Assembly: GCA_045578725.1 (NCBI GenBank)
Contig: JAZNKS010000005.1
Location: forward strand, 1 to 64,000
Direction of reading: 5' to 3'
Source of the DNA: Flemingiibacterium sp045578725
GTDB lineage: Bacteria; Bacillota; Clostridia; Oscillospirales; CAG-272
Length of the DNA: 64,000 nucleotides
Shown: positions 55,654-64,000 of the stretch, one piece after another
Layout: each line of letters starts with the position of its first letter
Position numbering within the stretch: the first letter of the stretch is position 1
Notes under the pieces: model-generated
The model's input: the letters and a program-made list of their open reading frames with translations, nothing else
What the model was told of the DNA's origin: nothing
The model's database searches: none
Program-made: the position numbers and the translations under genes

Positions 55654-56410
55654 AGGTTTTCAGCTCCTCCATTAACTCTTTTGACGGGATTTCAAAGCTC
55701 TGTTCCTTATCTCCCAGCGCCGTCCGCTTGGCTTCTCCGAGGGGATGGTAGGGCAGGAGCTCATAGCGCTCCACAGCCGAAAGCTCCCGAAGAAAGGCGG
55801 CAATCGCACCGATGGTTTCCCGCTCGGCATTCACCCCCGGCACAATGGGCGTGCGTGCCCGCATCGGAATGCCAAGCGTGCAGGCGCGGCGGATATTTTC
55901 AAGAATCGGGGCAAGCGGGACACCGACCGCCTCCCGATGGCGTTCCTTATCCATATGCTTGACATCGAAGAGAATGAGATCGCAGAGGGAGAGCAGCTCC
56001 TCATCGTACCGGTAAAGCGTAGTTTCGATGGCGGTGTGAATCCCCTCCCGCCGCGCCAGCGAAAGAAGCTCGCGCGTGAAGTCTGCCTGAAAGAGCGGCT
56101 CGCCGCCGGAAACGGTCAGACCGCCTGTGCCCCTGTAATAGCCCCGGTCGGCAAGAACCGTCCGCATCACATCCTGTGCGCTCATTTCCCGGCCGCAGAG
56201 AACGCGCGCACCGGCATAACAGCCATTGGCACACTGTCCGCATCCGATACAGCGATTGGGATAGTACAGCATCTCCGGCTCCGGCGAGATGCATTCGGGA
56301 TTGTGGCACCAGCGGCACCGGAGCGGGCAGCCCTTCAGAAAGACCACCGTCCGGATGCCGGGGCCATCATGGGTCGATGCCCGCTCGATGTCGGCAATCA
56401 GCCCCGTCAT
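55637..56410 (-). CDS. Glycyl radical enzyme activating enzyme (radical SAM)
   Basis: A 257-residue activase. The radical SAM cluster motif CPLRCRWC (Cys28, Cys32, Cys35) is preceded by the family-typical THDGPGIRTVVFLKG. An inserted ferredoxin-like motif CIGCGQCANGC is present once, where many activases of this group carry two complete clusters; LCG may supply another ligand. VSGGEPL follows. It abstracts hydrogen from the glycine of its partner enzyme, here surely GRE2, with which it overlaps. It is also the only activase in the window that could serve GRE1. Confidence 0.92.
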   Translation of the reverse strand: MTGLIADIERASTHDGPGIRTVVFLKGCPLRCRWCHNPECISPEPEMLYYPNRCIGCGQCANGCYAGARVLCGREMSAQDVMRTVLADRGYYRGTGGLTVSGGEPLFQADFTRELLSLARREGIHTAIETTLYRYDEELLSLCDLILFDVKHMDKERHREAVGVPLAPILENIRRACTLGIPMRARTPIVPGVNAERETIGAIAAFLRELSAVERYELLPYHPLGEAKRTALGDKEQSFEIPSKELMEELKTYAFVR

Positions 56411-57504
56411 GGCTTGATCTCCCGATGCATAACATCCGAGCGTAATGCCGCATCCAGCATCCGCATCACATCCAGATTGAAGTTCGCCGTCAGCATTTCG
56501 GCAACCGGCGTGCCTTTGTTTTCATGGCAGGCGATATGCCAGGGCATATTGCGGATGCGGTCGGGATCGATATCGGCAGGCGAAACGGCGATCTCCTCGC
56601 CGGCAAGCGTACAGGCCTCGGCTCTCTGGCCGCTGTCCGCACCGCCAGCGCACCAGACGGCACCGTCCCGGCAGAGCATCTGCGGGCCGGCCGGAATCAG
56701 CCGGCGCGGGATCGTCCACGAGCCCTCGGCGGTGACCATTTTATCCCCATAGCGGAAGAGCGCGGCCACATTGTCCTCGCATTCACTGTACGGAGTGCCC
56801 AGATTCATACCGAGCGCGGTGACGGAATCCGGCATCCGGCCAAACAGCCAGCGGGCAAAATAACAGCCGTAGCAGAGGATATCGAGGCGTGCTCCGCCTC
56901 CCGTATCCTGCTGATACCACCAGATATTGGCACGCTCCGCATCGCTCATTTCCTCAGCGGAATCGGCAACACCGCGATGCTTTGCCCCCTTGCCGAGCGG
57001 CCCGGTGTGACCGTTGATATAGCGAAGACGGACCGGCTCGCCGCAGATTTTTGCATCCAGAGCGGCCTTGAAATCATACAGATACGGCCGCCAGGCCACC
57101 GGCCAGTTAATAAGCGGTTCCACGCCGTATGCATCCTTCAGCGATGCAATCCGCTGTGCCCCCGCAAGGTCAGCCGCCATCGGCTTTTCGATGATGGGGG
57201 TGACGCCGCGCGCGGCGCAGGCCCCGGCCGCATCCGGCTTGGCGGCATTTTCGCAGAGAATGTAGGCATAATCGGGCCGAAGCTCCTCCAGCATCGCCCG
57301 ATAGTCGGCATATACCGGCACGCCGGTCAGCGATACCACATTTTCAAGATTCCACGCGCGTGTGTAGCGCTTATCGGTCAACTCCGGGCGCTTTGGCTCC
57401 ACATCGGCCACCGCCAGCAGCCGGGTGTCCGGCTGATCGGTGATATAGCGGGCGATCTCGTTGACGTGCATATGGGCAAAGCCGATGATAACACAGGTAA
57501 TCAT
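56407..57504 (-). CDS. Gfo/Idh/MocA-family oxidoreductase 2
   Basis: A 365-residue protein. The nucleotide-binding N-terminus reads VIIGFAHMHVNE, lacking the usual GxGxxG; the EKP motif is IIEKPMAAD. The middle WWYQQDTGGGARLDILCYG closely matches WWYHKEQGGGSILDYACYG of the protein at 58772, so the two are sister genes. It overlaps the activase gene and the next Gfo gene by 4 bp each. NAD(P) binding and a redox role are likely but the altered glycine loop is a caution. Confidence 0.85.
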   Translation of the reverse strand: MITCVIIGFAHMHVNEIARYITDQPDTRLLAVADVEPKRPELTDKRYTRAWNLENVVSLTGVPVYADYRAMLEELRPDYAYILCENAAKPDAAGACAARGVTPIIEKPMAADLAGAQRIASLKDAYGVEPLINWPVAWRPYLYDFKAALDAKICGEPVRLRYINGHTGPLGKGAKHRGVADSAEEMSDAERANIWWYQQDTGGGARLDILCYGCYFARWLFGRMPDSVTALGMNLGTPYSECEDNVAALFRYGDKMVTAEGSWTIPRRLIPAGPQMLCRDGAVWCAGGADSGQRAEACTLAGEEIAVSPADIDPDRIRNMPWHIACHENKGTPVAEMLTANFNLDVMRMLDAALRSDVMHREIKP

Positions 57505-58631
57505 TGGCCCGCCTCCGCAATCTCATCGGCACGGACCTCGCGGTTTTCGGCGGCGGATTTGTAGAAGCATTCGATGGCCTTGGCCACCTCTAAATTCTGA
57601 TGCTCGCGGATGAGATATTCCTCCTCACCGGCGAGGGAGGCCATGATATTGGCATACATATAGCGGTGCTGTTCGAAGGGGACGCCCTTATAAGCGCCGT
57701 TGTCGAACCATTTCAGCTCACACTCGCTCTGATAACGGCCGACATTTTTGTACAGGATTCCCTTCTCCACCGACAGGCCGCCTTTATCGCCGCAGAGATT
57801 CAGCTTCAGATTGGTAGTCGGCAGATTGACGGCCCATGTGAATTTGAAATTCACACTCAGGCCGCCCTCCAGCCGCATGAAGCCGGCACTGAAATCCTCC
57901 ACATCAAATTCCCGCCAGTCATAGGGGCGGGGATCGAAGGTTCCGCTGTAGGCACCGCTCTCGGCGATGGACAGATGGATATCCTGCCCCTGACTCGCAA
58001 TTCTCGTCTGTGCGGTGCCGGATACCGATACCACCCTGGGATCGCCCGCAATCCAGAGAAGGGAGTCGATCAGATGCACGCCCAGATCACAGAACGGACC
58101 TCCGAAATTGTGTTTCTTCATATGGAACATTCCCCAGGTGGGGATGCCGATGCGGCGGACGAATTCCACGTCGGAATAGTAGAGCGAGCCCAGCTCACCC
58201 GATTCCGCCAGTTCCTTTGCCTTCATCATATAGTGCCGCCAGCGCATACACTGGCAGGGGAACAGGCGGCGGCCGAGCGCCTTTGCGGTATCCCACATTT
58301 CCTTTGCATCGGCATAGCGGACGGCGATCGGCTTTTCGCAGGCGACATCGGCACCGGCACGGAGTGCGGCCAACGTCCACTTTTTATGATAGACGTTCGG
58401 CGTGCAGACGGCGACAAAATCCGGATGGATCTCGTCCAGCATTTTCTGCGGATCGGTGTAGACATTTGGGACATTGTGGCGCTTGGCGGTGGACAGAGCC
58501 GCTTCCTCACGGATATCGGCGACTGCGACCACCTCCGCCTTTCCCTCGGCCTCCAGAGCGTGCAGGGCCGGAAAATGGGCGCTGTTGGCAATCATGCCGC
58601 AGCCGATGACGGCCACGCGGAGTTTTTTCAT
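57501..58631 (-). CDS. Gfo/Idh/MocA-family oxidoreductase 3
   Basis: About 376 residues from MKKLRVAVIGCGMIANSAH. Canonical Rossmann motif GCGMIA (about residues 9-14), EKP in ACEKPIAVR and the active-site region CDLGVHLIDSLLWIAGDP with the His of the family. The start at 58631 lies 2 nt after leader repeat copy 4; the frame stays open through the repeat, with an in-frame ATG at 58643. Member of the six-gene GRE2 operon. Confidence 0.88.
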   Translation of the reverse strand: MKKLRVAVIGCGMIANSAHFPALHALEAEGKAEVVAVADIREEAALSTAKRHNVPNVYTDPQKMLDEIHPDFVAVCTPNVYHKKWTLAALRAGADVACEKPIAVRYADAKEMWDTAKALGRRLFPCQCMRWRHYMMKAKELAESGELGSLYYSDVEFVRRIGIPTWGMFHMKKHNFGGPFCDLGVHLIDSLLWIAGDPRVVSVSGTAQTRIASQGQDIHLSIAESGAYSGTFDPRPYDWREFDVEDFSAGFMRLEGGLSVNFKFTWAVNLPTTNLKLNLCGDKGGLSVEKGILYKNVGRYQSECELKWFDNGAYKGVPFEQHRYMYANIMASLAGEEEYLIREHQNLEVAKAIECFYKSAAENREVRADEIAEAGQ

Positions 58632-58633
58632 AG

Positions 58634-58760
58634 TTATGACCATAGCTTTCGCGAAGCGAAAGCTTCCTTTCTTGGATTTTGGGGCTGGTTTGCAAAGCAA
58701 AACATTGCCGGGACGGCAATGTAAGCCACAAAACCAGGTCTGAAATTTATTTTCAGACTT
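58634..58760 (-). repeat. Structured leader repeat, copy 4
   Basis: Same element as at 29631, 35198 and 36195, here inside an operon between two Gfo/Idh/MocA genes. The outer site aaaggatt (near 58764-58771) precedes it and the ATG at 58631 follows. All hairpins are intact; one change (ctttgcaaacc for cttcgcaaacc) keeps the local tttgc/gcaaa pairing. Confidence 0.9.
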
Positions 58761-58771
58761 TCAATCCTTTC

Positions 58772-59842
58772 TTACCGGTTCAGCGGTACACCGCCGTCGG
58801 CGGCAGTGCGGCCGGCTTCGAGCGCGGCCATGACCGACAGATTCAGTTCGGGTGTAAGCAGAGGATGCAGGGGGGCATTCTCTGTGATATGGCGATAGAA
58901 ATTCGTGCCGAAATCGAAGCCATCGACTGTCCTCGGGCATTCGACAACCTCGGTGGGCGCGGCTGGGGGATGACTGCGGGTTTTGTAGATTCTCACAAGA
59001 TTTGAGTGCCGGTCGCAGACGATGGTTCCCTCTTTTCCGTGGATGACGGGGCCGGAGGGGACCTCGCCGCAGTTGTAGGTGGACCAGCTTCCCTCCAGCA
59101 GCCCGATTCCGTTCCCGAAATCGAGGATCATGGCCGAGAAATCTTCAATATCAAAGGCGGGCGAGGTGAAATTCTTCGCCGCGCCCCAGGCACGCTCGGC
59201 TCTTTTTCCGAAAAACCAGGTGGCCAGCGCCGCTCCATAGCAGGCATAATCGAGAATCGAGCCGCCGCCCTGCTCCTTGTGATACCACCAGGTCGCACCG
59301 AGGAATTCATCGGGCGGGAGTACTCCGTCCGGCGCGTAGGAATAAGGGCCCCATGTGGCGGGACTGCGGTAGGTCACCCGCATGATTTCGCCGATTTCGC
59401 CGGAATCACAGAGCGCCTTTGCCTTATTGAAGGCCGGAAACCAGGCAATCGGCCAGTTGACGGCTAACTTCGCGCCGGAGCGCTTTGCCGCATCGGCAAT
59501 CCGGACGGCATCGGCATAAGTGTGGCAGGCCGGCTTTTCCAGCGCACAGGCAATCCCCGCCTCAAGAAGCGGGCAGACGACGGCGGCGGTGGAGGCTTTA
59601 TCGGGGCAGACGATCGCCGCATCGGGTGAAAGGGCGATCAGCTCCTCCACGGAATGAAATTCGGGAACCCCTTCCCTGCGGAGCAGATTCGTATGCGGTT
59701 CGGCCTGCCTGTCGCCGGGATTGGTGTCAAGGAAGCCGACGGTTTCGATTCCCCTCTCTCCCGCGGCTCTCACAAGAGTGGAGCGCAGGGTCCCGAGATG
59801 CGGATGGGCCACACCGGCCAGAACAACGCGCAGGGCGGCCAT
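58772..59842 (-). CDS. Gfo/Idh/MocA-family oxidoreductase 4
   Basis: A 356-residue protein starting MAALRVVLAGVAHPHLG. Like the sister gene at 56407 it has an HxH segment in place of the GxGxxG loop (AGVAHPHLGTL). EKP motif ALEKPACHT. Its start codon shares one base with the stop of the upstream gene (TGATG), so the two are co-translated. It is followed on the transcript by leader repeat copy 4. Substrate unknown; presumably a sugar or cyclitol. Confidence 0.85.
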   Translation of the reverse strand: MAALRVVLAGVAHPHLGTLRSTLVRAAGERGIETVGFLDTNPGDRQAEPHTNLLRREGVPEFHSVEELIALSPDAAIVCPDKASTAAVVCPLLEAGIACALEKPACHTYADAVRIADAAKRSGAKLAVNWPIAWFPAFNKAKALCDSGEIGEIMRVTYRSPATWGPYSYAPDGVLPPDEFLGATWWYHKEQGGGSILDYACYGAALATWFFGKRAERAWGAAKNFTSPAFDIEDFSAMILDFGNGIGLLEGSWSTYNCGEVPSGPVIHGKEGTIVCDRHSNLVRIYKTRSHPPAAPTEVVECPRTVDGFDFGTNFYRHITENAPLHPLLTPELNLSVMAALEAGRTAADGGVPLNR

Positions 59843-60951
59843 CAGACGGCACCTCCCTCAAAGGTGGTCTGCAGCTTCACGGATGCACCGCTTTCGATGG
59901 CTCCGGGAATCGCGCACATAATTTCAAGAATATGACGGGCATGATAGGCCGACAGCACCGGAACGGTATCGGCTTCGATCGCATCAATCAGATCACGCAG
60001 GATGCAGCACTGGGAAATCAGCTTTCTGCCGGGCACGATCCATTCATCAGTAGCCACCCAGCCGCGGAAGCCGCGCTCGGGAATATCGGTGTACAGCTCG
60101 GGACGGGGATTGGTCATATAGGGCTTTGTGAAGGCCAGCGTGCCCGCATCGCCGAAGATTTCCAGCTGGGGCGCACGGCTCGCCTTCTGCGAGAAGCCGG
60201 AATCCACCAGCGCCATCCGGCTATCCGAGAAGCGGAGAGTGATCAGATACTGATCCGGGATTTTGTCCGTGCGGATCTTTTTGCCGTTGAAGGCGCCGGA
60301 GCGGATCTCGCGCTCGGGCGTGGATACAATCGCTGTGCAGGCTACGCTCTCGGCCGGGCCGAAAAGCGAGGTGACAATCTGCAGGCCGTGCACGCCCATA
60401 TCGACCAGCGCACCTGCCCCCGGCTCATAGAACCAGGAGGGATCGGCATCGCGATACTGGAAATACTCCGGGCCGCCGTGGGACACGTTGCATTTGGCAT
60501 AATAAGCCCGTCCGATCGCGCCGTCGCGGATCATCTGCCTGGCGGCGTTCAGGTCATAGCGCATGGGATGGATCGGCGCACAGGCAAATTTTACGCCCTT
60601 CTCCTCGGCGAGCCGGATCTGCTCACTGAAAAGCTCGACCGTCGGCGCGGCGGGCTTCTGGGAAATCAGATGCTTACCGGCTCCCAGCACCGCCATATTG
60701 ATTTCATGATGGGCCTGAATCGAAGCGGCATCGATGGCGATATCGAAATCGCAGGTTTCGATCAGCTCATACACATCGTGATAAGCGTTCGGGATGCCGA
60801 AGCGGCGGCAGGCGGCCTCGGCGCGCTCAAAGACGATATCAACGGCCGCAACCAGCTCGGCATTTGCTTCCCTTGCAGCGTTTGGCAGATACTGAGAATT
60901 GGCAAACGAGCCGCACCCGATGACGGCGACCTTCCATTTTTTATCTGACAT
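59842..60951 (-). CDS. Gfo/Idh/MocA-family oxidoreductase 5
   Basis: A 369-residue protein, first gene of the GRE2 operon. Rossmann motif VIGCGSFANSQY (about residues 10-21); the catalytic motif reads SQKPAAP, with Gln in place of the usual Glu of EKP, a variant known in the family, keeping the Lys. DMGVHGLQIVTSLFG carries the active-site His. Start MSDKKWKVAV. It is divergent from an AraC gene across an overlapping promoter (60992-61025), so the whole operon is probably controlled by that regulator. Confidence 0.88.
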   Translation of the reverse strand: MSDKKWKVAVIGCGSFANSQYLPNAAREANAELVAAVDIVFERAEAACRRFGIPNAYHDVYELIETCDFDIAIDAASIQAHHEINMAVLGAGKHLISQKPAAPTVELFSEQIRLAEEKGVKFACAPIHPMRYDLNAARQMIRDGAIGRAYYAKCNVSHGGPEYFQYRDADPSWFYEPGAGALVDMGVHGLQIVTSLFGPAESVACTAIVSTPEREIRSGAFNGKKIRTDKIPDQYLITLRFSDSRMALVDSGFSQKASRAPQLEIFGDAGTLAFTKPYMTNPRPELYTDIPERGFRGWVATDEWIVPGRKLISQCCILRDLIDAIEADTVPVLSAYHARHILEIMCAIPGAIESGASVKLQTTFEGGAV

Positions 60952-60991
60952 CAGAATTCACACTCCTTGCGGAAATATTTTTGTTTTCTGC

Positions 60992-61025
60992 TTTACATTT
61001 TACCTTTTTGTGATATAATAGTAAA
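60992..61025. promoter_or_regulatory. Overlapping divergent promoters, AraC and GRE2 operon
   Basis: Plus strand: TTTACA (60992-60997), 16 bp, TATAAT (61014-61019) for the AraC gene. Minus strand: TTTACT (61025-61020), 17 bp, TAAAAT (61002-60997) for the operon. As at 20211 and 27528 the element spans 34 bp and the two promoters lie on top of each other. Confidence 0.78.
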
Positions 61026-61074
61026 TAGACAAACGGAACCCGTTTGTGCACAACCGGAACTTTACGAGGTGTTT

Positions 61075-62025
61075 ATGTATTACGATATTCATGTGGAGCA
61101 GCTGCCGCGGATTACCGAGATCTATTGTGTCCGCCGGCGCACCGTCTGGCAGATCGTCGATCCCGATGCCCTGCTGATTTTCATCGCCGAGGGCCGATGC
61201 CGCATCACCCTTGACGGGACGGACTATCTTCTCTCGGCGGGACAGGCCATCTTCATTCCGGAGCATCATCCCTATCTCCGGAGGCCGGTGGAGAATGAAA
61301 TGTGCACGCTGTATTATGCACATATTGCCTTTGGCTCTCCCTCGGAGCCGCTGACCCGTACCGAAGCAGGAGCAAGGCTTGCCGGGCGCAGAAGACAGCA
61401 GACCGAGGCTTTCATGCAGAACCGGACACCACCCATTCCCGCCTGTCTGATCGCGGTGGTGAACGAGCTTTCCGGGCACGCCGGCGAGGTGATCGGCCTA
61501 TATGAAGAAGCGATGGCGGCCAAGCTCCGCAATCAGCCCGAGAGTACGATTCTTGAATCCGTCGCCGTCATCCGGCTTCTGCTGCTCTGCGCCAAAGCCG
61601 CCGGGCCGGCCATCGAATCGGGGGAGGCGGGCCGGGAAGCATCCTCCGCCGCAATCGACTCGGTGCAGATCCCGCCCGATGCCAACGGCAAATTAAAAAA
61701 AGTGATCGCCTACATCCGGCTTCACGCGAAGGAAGCCGTAACAGTAAGCGATCTCTGCTCGTTATGCAATTTTTCCAGACAGCATCTGACAAGGATATTC
61801 CGCGCCCAGTTCGGGAAAACTCCCATTGCCTATATCAATGAATACCGGATAAGCTGCGCCAAGGAGCTCTTTTATTCCAATCCCCATCTGTCCGTCAAGG
61901 AGGTTGCCGCCGAAATGGGCTTCTCCGATCAGCATTATTTCACGCGGCTGTTCACAAAAATTACCGGTGCGCCTCCCAGCCGGTTCCGCGAGCATCTCTT
62001 GACCTTTGATCCGGGCCGACAGTAA
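61075..62025 (+). CDS. AraC-family regulator of the GRE2 operon
   Basis: About 316 residues from MYYDIHVEQL; start 61075 follows gaggtg. N-terminal cupin (ALLIFIAEGRCRITLDG; AGQAIFIPEHHPYL), a linker with HAGEVIGLYEEAMAAKL, and a C-terminal AraC domain (VSDLCSLCNFSRQHLTRIFRAQFG; VKEVAAEMGFSDQHYFTRLFTKITG). Divergent from the six-gene operon. Its stop codon directly abuts the stop of the convergent glycoside hydrolase-like gene with no space for a terminator. Confidence 0.9.
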   Translation: MYYDIHVEQLPRITEIYCVRRRTVWQIVDPDALLIFIAEGRCRITLDGTDYLLSAGQAIFIPEHHPYLRRPVENEMCTLYYAHIAFGSPSEPLTRTEAGARLAGRRRQQTEAFMQNRTPPIPACLIAVVNELSGHAGEVIGLYEEAMAAKLRNQPESTILESVAVIRLLLLCAKAAGPAIESGEAGREASSAAIDSVQIPPDANGKLKKVIAYIRLHAKEAVTVSDLCSLCNFSRQHLTRIFRAQFGKTPIAYINEYRISCAKELFYSNPHLSVKEVAAEMGFSDQHYFTRLFTKITGAPPSRFREHLLTFDPGRQ

Positions 62026-64000
62026 TCAGGCCAGATTCATTAAGCAGCCGTCCATAGCAGGAACCGAAATCGTCCCTGCCTCCGTGCGGCAGACGATCTC
62101 CGCCTCGGTATGATTGACAAAAATCTGTACCCGCTTGCCATCCGCTTCCCAGGCGCTCGTGAATACGGCGGGGATTTCCATCTGACCGCCGTTTGTCATA
62201 CGCACGCTTACCGTCTGACATTCCATCGGCATCGGCTTGATCATGCGGCCGGCATGGAGATACGGGCCTGCCTCACCGGCATAGAAGCGGTGGAGATTGG
62301 CGGCCAGCGTCAGCGCCTTTTCAAAATCGGGATTGTGTTCAAAATCACGGCAGCCCCAGTTGGCCATCAGCGTTTTGTTCAGCGTCGGCTGGAGAATCAG
62401 CGTCATGCTGTCGCCGGCGGCAAAGGAATAGGCCATGCGCAGACGATACGTATCCTGCGTTTCGCCGGCCTTGTCAACCGGAGCCATCGGGCAGGACACC
62501 TGATTGCCCATGAAATTACGCAGATATTCATGGTACAGGAACGCGAACAGCGGAACCGGCCGTCCGATAAACCAGTTGAGCTCATAGCGGTTATCGCTGA
62601 AGAGAAGATTTCCGATATACGGATCGGCGGCGGAGGATTCGCAGCCGAAGAGGGTATTCGGTGCCATGCGATTCCATTCACCGAGCAGTTCCTGCATGGT
62701 TTTCGTCATCCACGGGCCGGGCACCGGCGGATGGCCGTGCTCGCGGCTGTAGCAGAAATACTGCGAACCGCCGTGATTCTGGTCAAGAATCTGTGCGTAG
62801 TCAATACCGGAGGCAAAGAGCGGGCCATAGGCCTCGGCGAGAATCTCCCGTCCCTTCTCAGAGCCGACGCAGATGTCATAGCCCGAGCGCTGACCGGTGC
62901 AGATCCGGCTGTGAAGCACCTTTCCGTCGGGGCCTGCGCACATGGCATCCAGCTTATCGGTGCAATCGACGCGGTATTCCGCAATCAGATTGCTCTGTTC
63001 GGTAAATCCGAAGCCGGAGCAGTATACGCCAAGGAGATTTCCCTTCGCATGAAGGGCATCCAGCAGTGCCTTGAACGGCTCCTCGCCGCCATACGGAGGC
63101 CAGACATAGGGGGGAGCCCACGGAGCCGTTCCCTCCCAGTGCATCAGAACCACAAGAATCCGCCAGCCCGTCCGCTCGGCAATTTCATCGACGAGCGGCA
63201 GAATATTGCAATAGGGGAAGAAGACATTCGGATCCATTTTGTCCATGTCGTGAACGCCGCGAACCGGATAGGTGACGATCAGCGGCGAATCCTTGTACCA
63301 TTCGGGCAGCGAAGGATTTTCGGTCGTCCGGCAGGCTTTCGGCGGCAGATTCGACTCATACCAGCTCCGGTAAATGTCAGCGCCGTCCTCCCAGCCGCCC
63401 TCAAAAAACTTCCACACAATCGGGAAGTCCGGGCGGTAATCTTCACCCGGATGACATCCCGTGAACAGGCGAAATACCATGCGAACGTGTTCGCTGCGAA
63501 CATGATCGCTTTCGCCATCGCGGCAGAAATAAACACCCTTCGGGCCGCGGGAAGAATCGTGCGCGCCCATATAGAAGCCGCCGGATTCGGTGCAGTATGC
63601 AAGGAACGGGGCAAACACCATGTACGGATACATGTCGTAGGAACCGCGTGAAGGATACTCCGGCTCATAGTGGCGGAAGCCGCCGGATTCCCGACCGAGG
63701 AGATCATCAATCATCGCGCCTTCATTAAACGGGAAGAGGATTTCGCCCTCGCCGCCTTGCCGCTTGAGCGGCGGAAGGACAGCCGGAACAAATTCCACCC
63801 ATTCGATGGTCTGCCCGCCGCGGTTTTTTACGGTAAGCCGCCATGAAACGGCATCGCCATCCGCTTGGAGCATCACGGTTACGGTAAGGCCGTGCGGCAG
63901 GCCGGTGAAGGTGATCCCCTTTTCGTCAAAGACGACTGCAGCGGCAGAGTCTCCGTCAAGATCAATGGGATTTCCGGCCTCATCCCGAAGACGCATACGG
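62026..64000 (-). CDS. DUF6259-like glycoside hydrolase, partial at window edge
   Basis: At least 656 residues; the frame is open to the window end, so the true start is probably outside. An N-terminal beta-sandwich (TVMLQADGDAVSWRLTVKN) is followed by a TIM-barrel-like region with VWKFFEGGWEDGADIYRSW, ILVVLMHWEGTAPWAPPYVWP, GVYCSGFG, DYAQILDQNHGG and a C-terminal beta domain. The layout resembles DUF6259 proteins related to endo-alpha-N-acetylgalactosaminidase-like hydrolases. The Asp of QILDQNH and Glu of FGCESS are candidate catalytic acids. Substrate unknown; context is glycan or glycoside use. Confidence 0.72.
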   Translation of the reverse strand, partial: RMRLRDEAGNPIDLDGDSAAAVVFDEKGITFTGLPHGLTVTVMLQADGDAVSWRLTVKNRGGQTIEWVEFVPAVLPPLKRQGGEGEILFPFNEGAMIDDLLGRESGGFRHYEPEYPSRGSYDMYPYMVFAPFLAYCTESGGFYMGAHDSSRGPKGVYFCRDGESDHVRSEHVRMVFRLFTGCHPGEDYRPDFPIVWKFFEGGWEDGADIYRSWYESNLPPKACRTTENPSLPEWYKDSPLIVTYPVRGVHDMDKMDPNVFFPYCNILPLVDEIAERTGWRILVVLMHWEGTAPWAPPYVWPPYGGEEPFKALLDALHAKGNLLGVYCSGFGFTEQSNLIAEYRVDCTDKLDAMCAGPDGKVLHSRICTGQRSGYDICVGSEKGREILAEAYGPLFASGIDYAQILDQNHGGSQYFCYSREHGHPPVPGPWMTKTMQELLGEWNRMAPNTLFGCESSAADPYIGNLLFSDNRYELNWFIGRPVPLFAFLYHEYLRNFMGNQVSCPMAPVDKAGETQDTYRLRMAYSFAAGDSMTLILQPTLNKTLMANWGCRDFEHNPDFEKALTLAANLHRFYAGEAGPYLHAGRMIKPMPMECQTVSVRMTNGGQMEIPAVFTSAWEADGKRVQIFVNHTEAEIVCRTEAGTISVPAMDGCLMNLA

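Overview
The window looks like a chromosomal segment of an anaerobic, spore-forming Clostridia-type gut bacterium. Supporting this are a YunB-type sporulation gene, a DivIVA-like protein, oxygen-sensitive radical and iron-sulfur enzymes, consensus sigma-70 promoters with 17-bp spacers, strong Shine-Dalgarno sites, and GC-rich protein-coding DNA with AT-rich promoters. Genus-level placement is not possible from sequence reading alone.

Layout. (1) Positions 1-2400 are the end of an integrated mobile element: an excisionase-like HTH protein, a tyrosine recombinase with a duplicated core-binding region, an intact tRNA-Leu(CAA) and, 146 bp further on, the 5' half of a second tRNA-Leu(CAA) broken at its anticodon loop. 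A tRNA-Thr and the C-terminal remnant of a FAD-dependent oxidoreductase follow. (2) Positions 3471-19253 are one long co-directional block: an LDH/MDH-family dehydrogenase carrying the malate-type Arg, fumarase, an alpha/beta hydrolase, HdrB-HdrC-HdrA, an MvhD/FlxD-FlxC-FlxB-FlxA module, two PhnP-like hydrolases, a DUF1080 protein, FrdB-FrdA and an AspT/SucE-like exporter. I read it as a cytosolic NADH-driven, probably electron-bifurcating, fumarate-reducing route to exported succinate. (3) Positions 19300-36200 hold AraC regulators paired with orphan solute-binding-like lipoproteins, a glycyl radical enzyme with its own AraC regulator, an AEC transporter, a P-loop protein and a small operon (TIM-barrel isomerase, GDPD, FAD oxidoreductase). 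(4) Positions 36400-46400 are more housekeeping in nature: ECF sigma/anti-sigma/lipoprotein, thioesterase, xpt, yunB, divIVA-like, XRE-TPR regulator, ispF, rpe. (5) Positions 46400-64000 are sugar-acid/glycoside catabolism in style: a glycoside hydrolase, Gfo/Idh/MocA and lipoprotein operon, a tandem pair of histidine phosphatases (one broken), a six-gene operon with four Gfo/Idh/MocA oxidoreductases plus a glycyl radical enzyme and its activase, two AraC regulators and a partial DUF6259-like glycoside hydrolase.

Two signals deserve most attention. One is the Hdr-Flx-Frd operon, which lacks any membrane anchor and joins a bifurcation module to fumarate reductase. The other is a roughly 130-nt, strongly structured sequence present four times, each copy lying between an outer Shine-Dalgarno site and the start codon of an unrelated gene, in the same orientation, carrying its own internal Shine-Dalgarno and an invariant 9-bp hairpin abutting an in-frame ATG. 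A third recurrent design is a 34-bp overlapping divergent promoter between AraC genes and their neighbours, seen three times.

All functional statements rest on motif recognition and gene context; no database search or folding program was run.
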